From Calliopum simillimum (lineage: Eukaryota > Arthropoda > Insecta > Diptera > Lauxaniidae), in NCBI GenBank assembly GCA_951812925.1, contig OX638368.1, forward strand, positions 150,088,492-150,152,491: 64,000 bases of DNA, in the 5' to 3' direction. The notes under the pieces were generated by a model, which worked only from the letters and a program-made list of their open reading frames with translations, ran no database searches and was not told the DNA's origin. Shown here piece after piece: positions 10,949-20,673 of the stretch. Numbering within the stretch: position 1 is the first letter of the stretch; the number at the start of each line of letters is the position of its first letter. Made by a program: the position numbers and the translations under genes.

Positions 10949-11909
10949 TGTAATAAAACCAATGATGTGATGTGTGTGCTCTTTTATTAGCACCTTTTAC
11001 ATTGTCAGTGTAGCCATCAAACTGGCCATCAATATGTCATATCGAGTTTGTGTTTACATGTTCAATAAACTGTCAATATTTAGTGTTGCTTTGTACGCCA
11101 AAGAGGAAACAAAGCAACAGCGGATGCAATTTTTATGATAGAAATTGATATGCTGATGGAAATAACAGAAATAAATTATTAAAGAATAGTGGAAATATCA
11201 AAATTTACACCAAAAATTTATTTAAATGGGTCCACAGCATCAATTTGTCATTTCCGAACCCACTTAATCACCAAAAATATGGGTTTTGACCGTTTATTAA
11301 AATTTTTTGATTGAAATCTTTTTTTTTAAATTAAAACTAAGAGTCTTTCGGTAAATTGATTTTGTCCCAGTCAAAAAATTAAAAGGTTCTCTTAAAGCTC
11401 CCATTAAGCTTCAGCGAAAACCAAAATCATTGAACTATCCGTTTTTGATTAAAAACAAATCATATATGCAAGCCATTTTCATTTCCGCACGATGTGTACC
11501 TGTTAAAATCTTTTCTTAACTGACTAAAACTGTACTGAAAAATTTTCATTGCGTTTACACTGTCAACCTACGCATCAATAAAGTCATCAATACAGCAGAA
11601 AGTCAAAAAATTTTGTTTTTCGGCAATCAGATTGTCAATACAGATTGATGAGTGTTTACATTAACATTTTCCATCAATCTGCATACATTCTCAGATTGAT
11701 GAAAAAAAGTGAACTTGGCATCATTGGCATATTGATGGCTAGATTGTTAATGTAAAAAGGCCTATTCACAAACTAATCGAATCATAATACGTACAATAAT
11801 GTTGAGTTCAGAAGGAACAATATATATAAAACATAAAGTTGTGTTCAGAAGGAACAACAGATAGTGATAGAGGTATCAATACTTAAAGATACTTTATGAT
11901 ATTATTACA
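10949..11909 (-). repeat. 3' LTR of the gypsy element, split by a MITE
   Basis: TGTAATAAAACCAATG... to ...ATATTATTACA. Pieces 10949-10988 and 11764-11909 match the 183-bp 5' LTR; the 775 bp between are a MITE plus its target duplication. On the element strand it has a TATATATATT box and AATAAA. Confidence 0.9.
10989..11763. mobile_element. 775-bp MITE with subterminal repeats inside the LTR
   Basis: Tips read AGCACCTTTTACATT and the inverse of AGGCCTTTTTACATTAACA; similarity continues to TAGCCATCAA. Comparison with the other LTR defines the insertion exactly and shows a 3-bp duplication, att (10986-10988, 11764-11766). Subterminal regions contain repeated CAGATTGATG/CATCAATCTG and TGTCAATA words, typical transposase-binding arrays. 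No ORF. A 3-bp duplication suits PIF/Harbinger, but the tips do not settle this. Confidence 0.82.
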
Positions 11910-11920
11910 CGCATTTCTAT

Positions 11921-11942
11921 TTTTTTTTTTTTTTTTTTTTTT
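11921..11942 (-). promoter_or_regulatory. Candidate polypurine tract of the gypsy element
   Basis: A run of 22 T on the plus strand (all A on the element strand) about a dozen bases inside the 3' LTR, where plus-strand DNA priming is expected. The bases directly abutting the LTR are mixed, so the exact primer is uncertain. Confidence 0.4.
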
Positions 11943-11995
11943 AAAGAAAACTTAAATCTATTTTTACATCTAAAATTTTAGAGGTACATATGATT

Positions 11996-14900
11996 TCAGT
12001 AATACTCCCAGTTTCCGTATCTAGTCGGAGAAGTTATTGTACGACCACTTCGCGTGGCTCTTGGAAGGCTAGGAGTAGGTACTGAATCAGATGCCTGAGC
12101 TGAGCGCAGAGTAGTATTATTATTAGGAACACTATCATCGGATACATCATAAGTATCAAGAGGCAAATCAATACTTTCAACATCATTGGTATTATTAAAT
12201 TGTTGTTCTATTGGCAATGGCTCTGAATTAACATTATTATCTATATCCCGATGACTGATATGTTCACTAACAATATCACGACTCTGATTTAAGCTGATAA
12301 TCGGACTATTTGGTCCTTCAATTTGTCTTACAATGTTTTCTTCTAATAATAAATCACTTGCATTAACAATATTATTATTTGTTCGTGATATAAACCGACG
12401 GTTACGGCGAAAATGATTTCCAAAATTATCTCTAATAATGTAAGAGCGATCATTTACAATTCGAATTATTTGGCCATAGTGCCATTCTCTTCCATTTTTC
12501 TTAAAAATTACCTGGTCTCCCACATTCAAGACTGGCAAGTGTTTTGCTGATTTATCATAATATCCTTTCTGTAAGTTCCGTTTTCGATCGATTAAATTTT
12601 CAACTGCATCTTCTTTCAGGTTGTTTCGAACCAAAAGTGCATTGCTGATTGGGAGCCTAGTTTTTAACTGTCTTCCGAAGAACAACTGACTGGGTGAGCA
12701 ATGCATACTAGCAACAGGTGTGGTATTATACTCAAGCAAACGATATTGAAATTTATCCACTTCACCGACTTCAAAGCATCTTTTCAAAATATTCTTAGCA
12801 ATGGCAACACCTTTCTCAGCCAAACCATTACTCTGTGGATATCGAGGACTAGAGAATTTAAAGACAATATTGCTATCATTAGCATACTTTTCACATTCAA
12901 GGGAATTAAATGGAACATTATCACTTCGTATCTCAGTAGGGAAGCCATATTTACAGAATATTTGATCCAATAATTTCAGAACACTATTAGCAGTTTTATC
13001 TTTCAATCGGTCTGAGCAAATAAACCCCGAATAAGCATCAATTACAACAAGCCAGTCAAGACCATCATACTCATAGATATCGGTGGAAATTTTATGAAAT
13101 GGATATTCAGGTTTGGTATCCTGTACTAACGGTTCTTTTTGGTTATTACGTAAAAAAGTTTCGCAAGTGGCACAGTTTTTTATCAGTTCTTTTATGTCAT
13201 TTGATATTCCTGGCCAAAAAAACTGCTCACGTGCACGCGCAAGTGTTTTTTCTATTCCAAAATGGGGTGCATGTAACCATTTACATATTAAAGTTTGCAT
13301 CGCTGTTGGAATGACCAATCTGTGATCTTTAAATAATAACCCATTTTCGAAGTGAAGTTCACCCTTATATTTATGAAACTGCTGGCTAAGATCATCAAGT
13401 TGATGATATGTGGGCCAACCTTCCTGAACATACTTCACAACACGCATATAACGTTCATCACGACTAAGTTCCTTGACATAAAGGTCATAGTTTTCCTTTG
13501 ATAAACAAGCATGTTTAGTTAAAGAATGTACCATATTTTCGAGTTCAGAGTCTATTTCCCCAGTATCTGGCAAGGCTGCCCTAGAAAGGCAATCAGCCAC
13601 TAACATATCCTTAGCGGGAGTATACGATACAACCAACCCAGAATATTTAAGAAGCTGCCTAAACATGCGTTGCAGTCGTGGCGTTACATCATCTATATCA
13701 CGTTTAATAAGTGTTTCAAGTGGCTTGTGGTCTGACTGAACAAGAAAGTCACGCCCGTAAAGGAAATAATGAAAGCGTTCACACGCAAACAGAATAGCCA
13801 GCAACTCTTTCTCAATCTGCGCCCACTTTTGTTCACTTTGCGTGAGACTTCGCGAAGCATACGCTACAGGTCCTTTTTCTTGCAATAAAACGCTTCCTAA
13901 CCCATCTTTCGAACTATCAGTTTGAACAATTACTGGCTTTAAAGGATCAAAAATAGCTAATACTGGGGTCGTAGTAATTGAAGTAAGTAGATCTTGTAAC
14001 TCTTTATCATGTGCATTTGTCCAATCCCATTCTACATTGATATGAGTCAGTTTCCGAAGATTAGCAGTCCTTTTAGATAAATTTGGAATAAATTTAGATA
14101 AGTATTTAAAAAGGCCTAGTAACCTTGCAACATCAGCTTTACTTTCCGGCTTTGGCATTTCTAAAATTGCACGAATACATTTATTATCAGGTTGCAAATA
14201 CCCATCTTCGATAATTTGACCCATGAACTTTATCTTGCACTGGCGGTACTGCACTTTTTCAACATTAAACTTAACGTTATTTTTCCTAGCACGATCTATA
14301 ACCTTGTTAAGAATTTCGTCATGATCATGTTCATCAACACCAGCGATTGCAATATCGTCAAAGTATATTACGACACCCGGAATGTCACCAAATATCTGAA
14401 CCATTCTTTTTTGAAACATTTCAGGGGCATTGTTTAACCCAAACGGAACACGATTCCAGCGGAAACGTCCAAATGGGGTCATGAACGTGGTCATATCTGA
14501 ACTTTTATGATCAAGTTCCATTTGCCAAAAACCACTTCGAAGATCAAGAACAGTAAAAATTTTCTTGCCACATAGGCGACTAATCAAATCATCAGTTGTC
14601 GGAATAAGGAAATGTTCACGCTTAATGCAAGAATTTAATGATTTTGGATCTAGGCAAATGCGAATTGAACCGTTCGGCTTTTCCACAATTTGAATGTTGT
14701 TAACCCAGTCAGTGGGGTAATAAACCGGACTAATTATTTTTTTATCAACCATTTCATCTAAATGAACCTTTAACCGATCATGCAATGCAAGTGGTATGCG
14801 CTTTTTATAATGTAGTGAAGGAACGGAATTTTCCTTTAATACAATTGAACATTTGCCAGGAAACTTTCCAAGGCCCTCAAATACGTCATGATATTTCTCA

Positions 14901-16363
14901 ATAAATTCAGTTTGATCAACTGGAAGATCTGTAAAAGATGCTAGAGTATTGAGGCGTTTTATTAAACCAAATGCAATGCATGATTCCAGACCAAGTAATG
15001 GCTCAAACTTATTGTTAACAACGAGAAATTCAGCATCATTCTCAGTATTTTTATTTGGATCAATACATAACAAACGGACCTTTCCATGAATATTTACTTT
15101 ATTTGAACTGTAATCAAGAATATTAAACTCATTGAATGTATCTATTGAAATATTAAGCTTTTTAACTATACCAATGGGAATGCAATTAACATCTGAACCG
15201 GTATCCAACTTAAATTTTACTGGACAGCCTTGAATGTGGTAGACCTTACTCCATCTACGAACTGAATCATCTTCTATATTGGAATTTATGCTACACAAAT
15301 ATTTTAAATCTTTACTATAAGATACATTATTATCATCATATAAAACTACATTACCAAAAGTTTCCCAATTAACGGAGTGAACATCTTTGTTTTCGACGCG
15401 TTTCACCACTGTTGACTTCGACGACAGTTGATTCAGCGAAGACTGATGATCGCCGATCTTTTCTTTTGATGGATTCTTGCGATTTGCACGACAGTATTTC
15501 TTGAAGTGTCCCATACGTCCACAGAAGTTGCACTCTATATTAATGGCTGGACATATGCGGCGGTGTCCCATATAGTAAGGCTGTCCACAATTAAAACAGC
15601 TACGATTTACCACATTAACATCCTTTGACTCCTCGTTTAGTTGAGTCACGGCTTTAACCTCCATTGGGTACTTACGTTCAAGCAGCATCTTGTTTGCCGA
15701 AGCAGCTTCAAATATTTTGCATTTCTCGATAACAGACGCTAGTGGATCATCTTTTCCGTCTAAGAGACGCATCTGTAACTTTTTATCCTGAATGCCAATT
15801 ATGATACGGTCACGCAACATCCGATCAACGTATGGCGCTTGACATGCGGAGCATTTAAAATCACAATATTGACTCTGAGTACGAAGTTCAGTTTCAAAGC
15901 TACTGAACGACTGTTTTTCTTTTTGGGAAATCATATTAAACTTAAATGCCTCCATAGCAATATTTTTACGTGGTAGACAATAGTCATCAACTGCTTTAAT
16001 AACATCTGCAAGTGTACGCACAGACACTTGGGCCTGTCCTTCAGCATCAAAAAATTCATTTCCTCCTTCATCTTGATTTCCAGCATCTGCAGCATTGTCA
16101 TTTTCGTTCTGTACAATAAGACGCCTCTCCAAACTAAACATTTCCTCCACTCCATCAGTATTTGGGAACAACGTGTTGTAGATTTCAACCCCGCGCTGCC
16201 CTATAAGCCATAGGAATACAGCGATTTTATTTGATTCAGATTCATCAATTCTGTTGTTGGCATGCAAATAAATTACAAACGATTGTTTCCAACGAGGCCA
16301 CTCTTTAGCCAGATTAGAACAGTCCAGCGGTTGAGGCAAGCGCAATTCGATACTTGTCGCCAT
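11996..16363 (-). CDS. gag-pol: Gag-Pol polyprotein, Ty3/gypsy
   Basis: An intact 1455-residue frame. Residues 1-250 are Gag (PRWKQSFVIYL region), followed by two zinc knuckles at C256-C271 (atypical spacing) and C278-x2-C-x4-H-x4-C291. The aspartic protease has DTGSD at D387. The RT has YFDD with Y667 and the aspartates at 669-670. RNase H has D816 in QTDSSKDG and SDHKPL further on. Integrase has an HHCC finger (H1031, H1034, C1064, C1067) and catalytic D1095, D1148 and E1183. All key residues are present and no stop or frameshift occurs, so the protein could be functional. The tail after about residue 1270 is acidic and Asn-rich. The ATG at 16361-16363 follows an A-rich leader. Gag and Pol share one frame, so no frameshifting is needed; how Gag excess is made cannot be seen. 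Confidence 0.95.
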   Translation of the reverse strand: MATSIELRLPQPLDCSNLAKEWPRWKQSFVIYLHANNRIDESESNKIAVFLWLIGQRGVEIYNTLFPNTDGVEEMFSLERRLIVQNENDNAADAGNQDEGGNEFFDAEGQAQVSVRTLADVIKAVDDYCLPRKNIAMEAFKFNMISQKEKQSFSSFETELRTQSQYCDFKCSACQAPYVDRMLRDRIIIGIQDKKLQMRLLDGKDDPLASVIEKCKIFEAASANKMLLERKYPMEVKAVTQLNEESKDVNVVNRSCFNCGQPYYMGHRRICPAINIECNFCGRMGHFKKYCRANRKNPSKEKIGDHQSSLNQLSSKSTVVKRVENKDVHSVNWETFGNVVLYDDNNVSYSKDLKYLCSINSNIEDDSVRRWSKVYHIQGCPVKFKLDTGSDVNCIPIGIVKKLNISIDTFNEFNILDYSSNKVNIHGKVRLLCIDPNKNTENDAEFLVVNNKFEPLLGLESCIAFGLIKRLNTLASFTDLPVDQTEFIEKYHDVFEGLGKFPGKCSIVLKENSVPSLHYKKRIPLALHDRLKVHLDEMVDKKIISPVYYPTDWVNNIQIVEKPNGSIRICLDPKSLNSCIKREHFLIPTTDDLISRLCGKKIFTVLDLRSGFWQMELDHKSSDMTTFMTPFGRFRWNRVPFGLNNAPEMFQKRMVQIFGDIPGVVIYFDDIAIAGVDEHDHDEILNKVIDRARKNNVKFNVEKVQYRQCKIKFMGQIIEDGYLQPDNKCIRAILEMPKPESKADVARLLGLFKYLSKFIPNLSKRTANLRKLTHINVEWDWTNAHDKELQDLLTSITTTPVLAIFDPLKPVIVQTDSSKDGLGSVLLQEKGPVAYASRSLTQSEQKWAQIEKELLAILFACERFHYFLYGRDFLVQSDHKPLETLIKRDIDDVTPRLQRMFRQLLKYSGLVVSYTPAKDMLVADCLSRAALPDTGEIDSELENMVHSLTKHACLSKENYDLYVKELSRDERYMRVVKYVQEGWPTYHQLDDLSQQFHKYKGELHFENGLLFKDHRLVIPTAMQTLICKWLHAPHFGIEKTLARAREQFFWPGISNDIKELIKNCATCETFLRNNQKEPLVQDTKPEYPFHKISTDIYEYDGLDWLVVIDAYSGFICSDRLKDKTANSVLKLLDQIFCKYGFPTEIRSDNVPFNSLECEKYANDSNIVFKFSSPRYPQSNGLAEKGVAIAKNILKRCFEVGEVDKFQYRLLEYNTTPVASMHCSPSQLFFGRQLKTRLPISNALLVRNNLKEDAVENLIDRKRNLQKGYYDKSAKHLPVLNVGDQVIFKKNGREWHYGQIIRIVNDRSYIIRDNFGNHFRRNRRFISRTNNNIVNASDLLLEENIVRQIEGPNSPIISLNQSRDIVSEHISHRDIDNNVNSEPLPIEQQFNNTNDVESIDLPLDTYDVSDDSVPNNNTTLRSAQASDSVPTPSLPRATRSGRTITSPTRYGNWEYY

Positions 16364-16540
16364 TTTTTTTTTTAGCTAGTCTTCAACATGGCTATAGCAA
16401 CAAGAAATGCAGCGGCAGCACACTTTAACTTGAAGTCAACGCCAAACTTTTTCCAACAATGTTTTTCCGAATTTATTAATAAATTATTATTTAAAATTGA
16501 CAGTTTCTAATCTAGGCACACTTAATTTAACTTTAGGTTC

Positions 16541-16554
16541 TTTTTCTGACACCA
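16541..16554 (-). promoter_or_regulatory. Candidate tRNA primer-binding site
   Basis: Directly inside the 5' LTR the element strand reads TGGTGTCAGAAAAA. It begins with TGG, the complement of a tRNA CCA end. I cannot name the tRNA. Confidence 0.5.
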
Positions 16555-16737
16555 TGTTATAAAACCAATGATGTGATGTGTGTGCTTTTTTATTCACAAA
16601 CTAATCGAATCATAATACGTACAATAATGTTGAGTTCAGAAGGAACAATATATATAAAACATAAAGTTGTGTTCAGAAGGAACAACTGATAGTGATAGAG
16701 GTATCAATACTTAAAGATACTTTATGATATTATTACA
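16555..16737 (-). repeat. 5' LTR of the gypsy element
   Basis: 183 bp, TG...CA on both strands. Element-strand features: two copies of TTGTTCCTTCTGAAC, a TATATATATT box and AATAAA near the end. It differs from the 3' LTR at about three positions. Confidence 0.92.
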
Positions 16738-16779
16738 CTGAAAATACTCAAAATGAAGATAAAATAAAGTGTAGTGTAA

Positions 16780-17045
16780 TATGGACCATATAGTCCATTT
16801 GGTACAGAAGTTGCATATAAAAATGTCACTTCCACATTCGGCACATATTTCATGACTCCAAGAATGTCAGATTACACATTCAACCCAAAATTCGCCACGT
16901 CGATCTTCTGAGTAAAGGGTATTTATTACATTATATGCATTTTTTATCATTTTTTTCCGTTGTAGTCAACGAATTTCATATAATGATGATCAGACTCGTC
17001 ATGAAAACTGCAACTAAATTCCCCGTCTAAAAAAGATGATAAATA
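16780..17045 (-). pseudogene. Transposase C-terminal zinc-finger remnant (pogo/Tigger-like)
   Basis: The minus-strand frame reads YSEDRRGEFWVECVI, a stop, HSWSHEICAECG, then DIFICNFC. The pattern W-x2-C-x2-C-x2-W-x-H-x2-C-x2-C...C-x2-C is the treble-clef-like finger that ends many pogo/Tigger-type transposases. The fourth position, normally Cys, is a TGA stop here, one base from TGC. Upstream frames (DGEFSCSFHDES) are shifted. It directly abuts the gypsy insertion. The family assignment rests on this finger alone. Confidence 0.5.
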
Positions 17046-17390
17046 CATTTGTTTTTGAGGCTTTTTTCTTTGGTGGTCCAATGGTTTTTTTTTTATCAAA
17101 AACTCTTTTGGTTAATAAACTTTTTTGTGCTAATAAATTACAAATGGTATTCACTGACTTTATAGAATTAACCATTTAATTAGAAACGCGAACTCTTTAA
17201 AGTGAAATAATGAAATATATTCACTAGAAAAAAATTATCACTGATCTTTTTTTAGAAAAATCAACTTTACAGAAACATGCGACTTCACCGAACGCCAAAA
17301 ATCGCCCTATTATAAGCTTTAGGTATTAGCGTTAAGTTTGAACATGAATAACGGTAAATCCTATGTATGCAGTGGGAAATAACCGTGTGG
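17046..17390. other. AT-rich non-coding stretch
   Basis: No gene or clear repeat seen. Confidence 0.4.
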
Positions 17391-18108
17391 TCCAAATCCG
17401 GGGTCCGTTTTTTTCCAGAACGTCTGAGAAAAAAGATTTCAAGGTCATATGGAGGTCAAAATGGTGATGTGTCGTTAAGTGATAAATTCGCTACAATTCT
17501 AAAACTAATTTTATATTATTGAATTCTTAGTTCTAAAAAAGAATATGTGATCAAAGAGGGTCTCTCGGGCCTAGTTTCGGAGATATAGCCATTGGAAGAT
17601 CCGGATATATCTTCTATGAAAACCGCTATAAGTTGGGAACCACTGGATGGATTTGGAAAATATTGGTGTCATATGAAAGGTATTTTGTCGTTGTTGTTGT
17701 TGGTTTTGTTGATGTATTTGTTGTTGTAATTGAAAAATTTCTCAAAATTTCAAAAAGGTCATATCTCCAAAACTATGAATCCAATTAAAAATATTTTTTG
17801 AGGTTGTCAAATTACCTTTCATATGACTCCAATTTTTTTCAAATCCATCCAGTGGTTCCCAACTTATAGCGGTTTTCATAGAAGATATATCCGGATCTTC
17901 CAATGGCTATATCTCCGAAACTAGGCCCGAGAGACCCTCTTTGATCACATATTCTTTTTTAGAACTAAGGATTCAATAATATAAAATTAGTTTCAGAATT
18001 GTAGCGAATTTATCACTAAACGACGCATGAACCCCATTTTGACCTCCATATGACCTCGAAATCTTTTTTCTCAGACGTTCTGGAAAAAAACGAACCCCGG
18101 ATTCGGAC
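17391..18108. repeat. Large foldback related to F1, about 300-bp arms
   Basis: The left arm (17391-17690) begins near CCGGGGTCCGTTTTTTTCCA and includes TCTCGGGCCTAGTTTCGG, GGAGATATAGCCATTGGAAG and GGTGTCATATGAAAGGTA. The right arm (17808-18108) is its inverse with few mismatches. The short loop has GTT-rich repeats and lacks the GC-rich cassette. The shared GGAGATATAGCC...CATATGAAAGGTA core links it to the elements at 4805 and 7970. No ORF. Confidence 0.88.
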
Positions 18109-18302
18109 TCAGGACGTCAAAGTCCCTAGGAAACACATAGTCTGGTCAAAACGCCATGACATTTTTTTTTTGTAAACCTGTGTTATTATCATTTTGTGTT
18201 CTTTGAAAGTCAATTTATGAATATTATTTTTTTGCGTGCATAGTAGAGATTGTGTATATGCTTTTCATTCCAAAATTTTGACTTAAATTTTTCTTTTTTG
18301 GC

Positions 18303-18349
18303 CTTATTGCCTCCTGGTTAGGCACTGTGCCTAACCAGGAGGCAATAAG
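18303..18349. repeat. 47-bp perfect palindrome
   Basis: CTTATTGCCTCCTGGTTAGG continues to position 18325. After one central T (18326), the exact reverse complement runs 18327-18349. The stem is 23 bp with no mismatch. Confidence 0.95.
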
Positions 18350-19937
18350 TTCTTGAAATCGATATTAACCTACATAGGTGACTTGGATGTGTACATTCAG
18401 GACCTTTTTTTACTCATACAAGGCTCGTCCCACGCTGCAAATATGGTCGCTACGCTATTGTGGATTGAAACATGGTATAACTTTTCGTTACCAATATACT
18501 CTTAAAGAATCCCATTCACTTTAACAAAATGCCCAATAAGAATTTGCTCCAAGAGCCAATTTAGCAAATTATTTAAAAATATACCATGTTGACCCATGTT
18601 GAGGTCAACAGCAAGAATTAATAAACGTCCGTTGAAATTGAACTGTCTGCACAACTATTTTGCAAATAAATTAAAATAAAAATGCCAGTAAAGAGACCAA
18701 CAACAACAACAAATCATATATAACAACAGCAACAATAACGAAAACCTGGAAAATGAAGCCATCCATCCAAAGATGGATCAGGCAGGCGCACAATTCAAGG
18801 TTTTTGCTGTTGCTGATGCTGCTGCTGCTACAGCAGAAAAAGCGCGAACCAATTATCGATGAAATGATTAACGGCCTTCCACGTTGGTTCGAGAAAACAA
18901 AACCAGCTAAGCCAAACAATAAACTGAAATTACACCGCAAAAAAATTCTACTTACAATTGAAACAAATAAAGAACAGAACCTATGAATACGTCGCAATTG
19001 CTTGGCATAATGCGCCTTAAAATAGGCTACAGTTTGGAAATATGTGATGACCATGACCAAAAAGCATGATAACTTCGTTAGAGCTTGTGAATGAAAATTT
19101 CAATTCCACTTAAAAAATTAAAGGATGTGCCATAGTAGGGAGTCAAAATGAATGTTGTTATTGTTGTTGCTGATGATGATGATGATGATGGTGGTAGTGC
19201 CGAGTGCTGAGTGGCTACAGTCTATAATAAGCCAATAAAGGCTAAGAAAATGTTAACTGAAATCGACACGTAGAAAATCGTGCAGCCCTAATTGCATAAT
19301 TTATTGCCACTTGGCAGCCCAATACCAACAACATCAGGCACAGCCAGCAACAGCAATACGGCAGCAACCAACAGCGCACAATCGTTGTTGTTGGCTCTTG
19401 GTGGTATCAAAATTTAAGCATCTGGAAAAATTATGAAGAAGAGCTCAAAAACAACCAACATTCTGCAGTCGGATTTGGTAGAGTCAGTCGTCAGCGTACA
19501 AATTTGCCAATTGTTTTTGGATGCATTAAAGATGGTGAAGATGCAAACAAATTTTGCATTTTTTGCTTCCAATTTGTGTTTACGCAAAGCAAATGGGGAC
19601 AAGCAAAAGATGCTTTTCAAGATATGGTACACAGATGATCTCCTTTGTTTTTGAGAAATTAAGCTGTTGGAAATTTTTTTATTTGCATTGGCAAATAATT
19701 TTTTTCAAATGATTTGCAGCAGATTCAATTACAAAATAATTTTAATAAAGCGATATTTTTGGAAGTCTAAGTTATGATAACTATAAATTTTAACCATATT
19801 AGCACTCTGTGTGGGTAATTTAAGATAAAAAGTGTATTTAAAGTCAATTAAGAATATCATTATCAATTTCACTTTTTGTTTGATTGGTGGCTACCTTCAT
19901 AGTTATCTTTTCCTAGGCGGGCTATAAATTGTAAATT
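18350..19937. other. Non-coding stretch with triplet simple repeats
   Basis: Contains CAA/CAG-rich tracts (about 18700-18735, 18800-18840, 19320-19400) and a (GAT)n run at about 19171-19190. The longest open frames (18753-18986 plus, 18671-19060 minus) are low-complexity and match no family I know, so I do not call them genes. Confidence 0.5.
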
Positions 19938-20199
19938 TCCAGCCTTCTAGCGCGGTGGTAGTGTACTGTGCTTACAACCCAGAGGTCCCGGGTTATGTTT
20001 TTGGTGTATATGTTGGTATCTACTAATACCATAAACATGACTAGCACAACTATTGTATGTTATAGTAAGCATTCTCTTGGAGCCCTGCCCCATATCTGAA
20101 AATATCTCACAACCATAGCTTGAGCTTGACATTACCCGGTATGTACTTTGTTGTTGGACTTAGACCACGAAGAGCACCGTAAATCTTCGATACTAAAAA
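19938..20199 (+). mobile_element. Candidate tRNA-derived SINE
   Basis: The head has tRNA-like layout: an A-box-like TAGCGCGGTGG (19948-19958), then about 40 bp later CCCAGAGGTCCCGGGTT, which resembles the variable loop and T-stem, with the B box itself decayed. A tRNA-unrelated body follows (GAGCCCTGCCCCATATCTG, TTGGACTTAGACCACGAAGA). The 3' end has TACTAAAAAAAAAC, a short A tail. I could not confirm a target duplication. Confidence 0.55.
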
Positions 20200-20385
20200 A
20201 AAACTGATGCAAATCGTCAGAAAACAGAACATATTAAACTTACCAGCTAGCGCTCTTTTATAGACCACTGTGCGCCATTTGAAAGACTTAAACTAATACT
20301 TTAAGATGCTATGTAAAATTTTTTTGAAAAAAGAAAGTGTCGCGATTCTACATAACTTTAAAAATAGACAAAAATCGAGTCTATT

Positions 20386-20673
20386 CACACAAAAAATAGC
20401 ACATAAAAAAATTCATCGAATTTGAGCCGAGAACAGTATTCATTGACTAAATGAATCATTTTATTGAAATCTTAGAACTTTTCATAAAATACAAGAACGA
20501 AATTCATACATTTTTTTTTCATTTTTCAAAATAAAAAAATTTACGAATTTCATTCTTATATTTTATGAAAAGTTCTAAAATTTCAATAAAATGATTCATT
20601 TAGTCAATGAATACTGTTTTCGGCTCAAATTCGATGAAGTTTTCATTAATATTATGTTGTTTTTTTTTGAGTG
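20386..20673. mobile_element. Foldback MITE, about 100-bp arms
   Basis: The left arm holds TCATCGAATTTGAGCCGA, ACAGTATTCATTGACTAA and TTTCATAAAATA. The right arm is a close inverse, ending with GGCTCAAATTCGATGAAG and, at the tip, TTTGAGTG. Total about 288 bp with a short AT loop. No ORF. Confidence 0.8.

Larger units (their letters stand above)
10949..16737 (-). mobile_element. Full-length Ty3/gypsy retrotransposon (Mag-like)
   Basis: Two LTRs (3' LTR 10949-11909 with a nested MITE; 5' LTR 16555-16737) enclose one long Gag-Pol ORF. The 5-bp target duplication ctgaa is perfect (10944-10948 and 16738-16742). Domain order is Gag, protease, RT, RNase H, integrase, which defines Ty3/gypsy. There is no env ORF. 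The LTRs differ at only about three positions of 183, so insertion is recent. A single fused Gag-Pol and this integrase style suggest the Mag clade; that subdivision is inferred. Confidence 0.93.
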
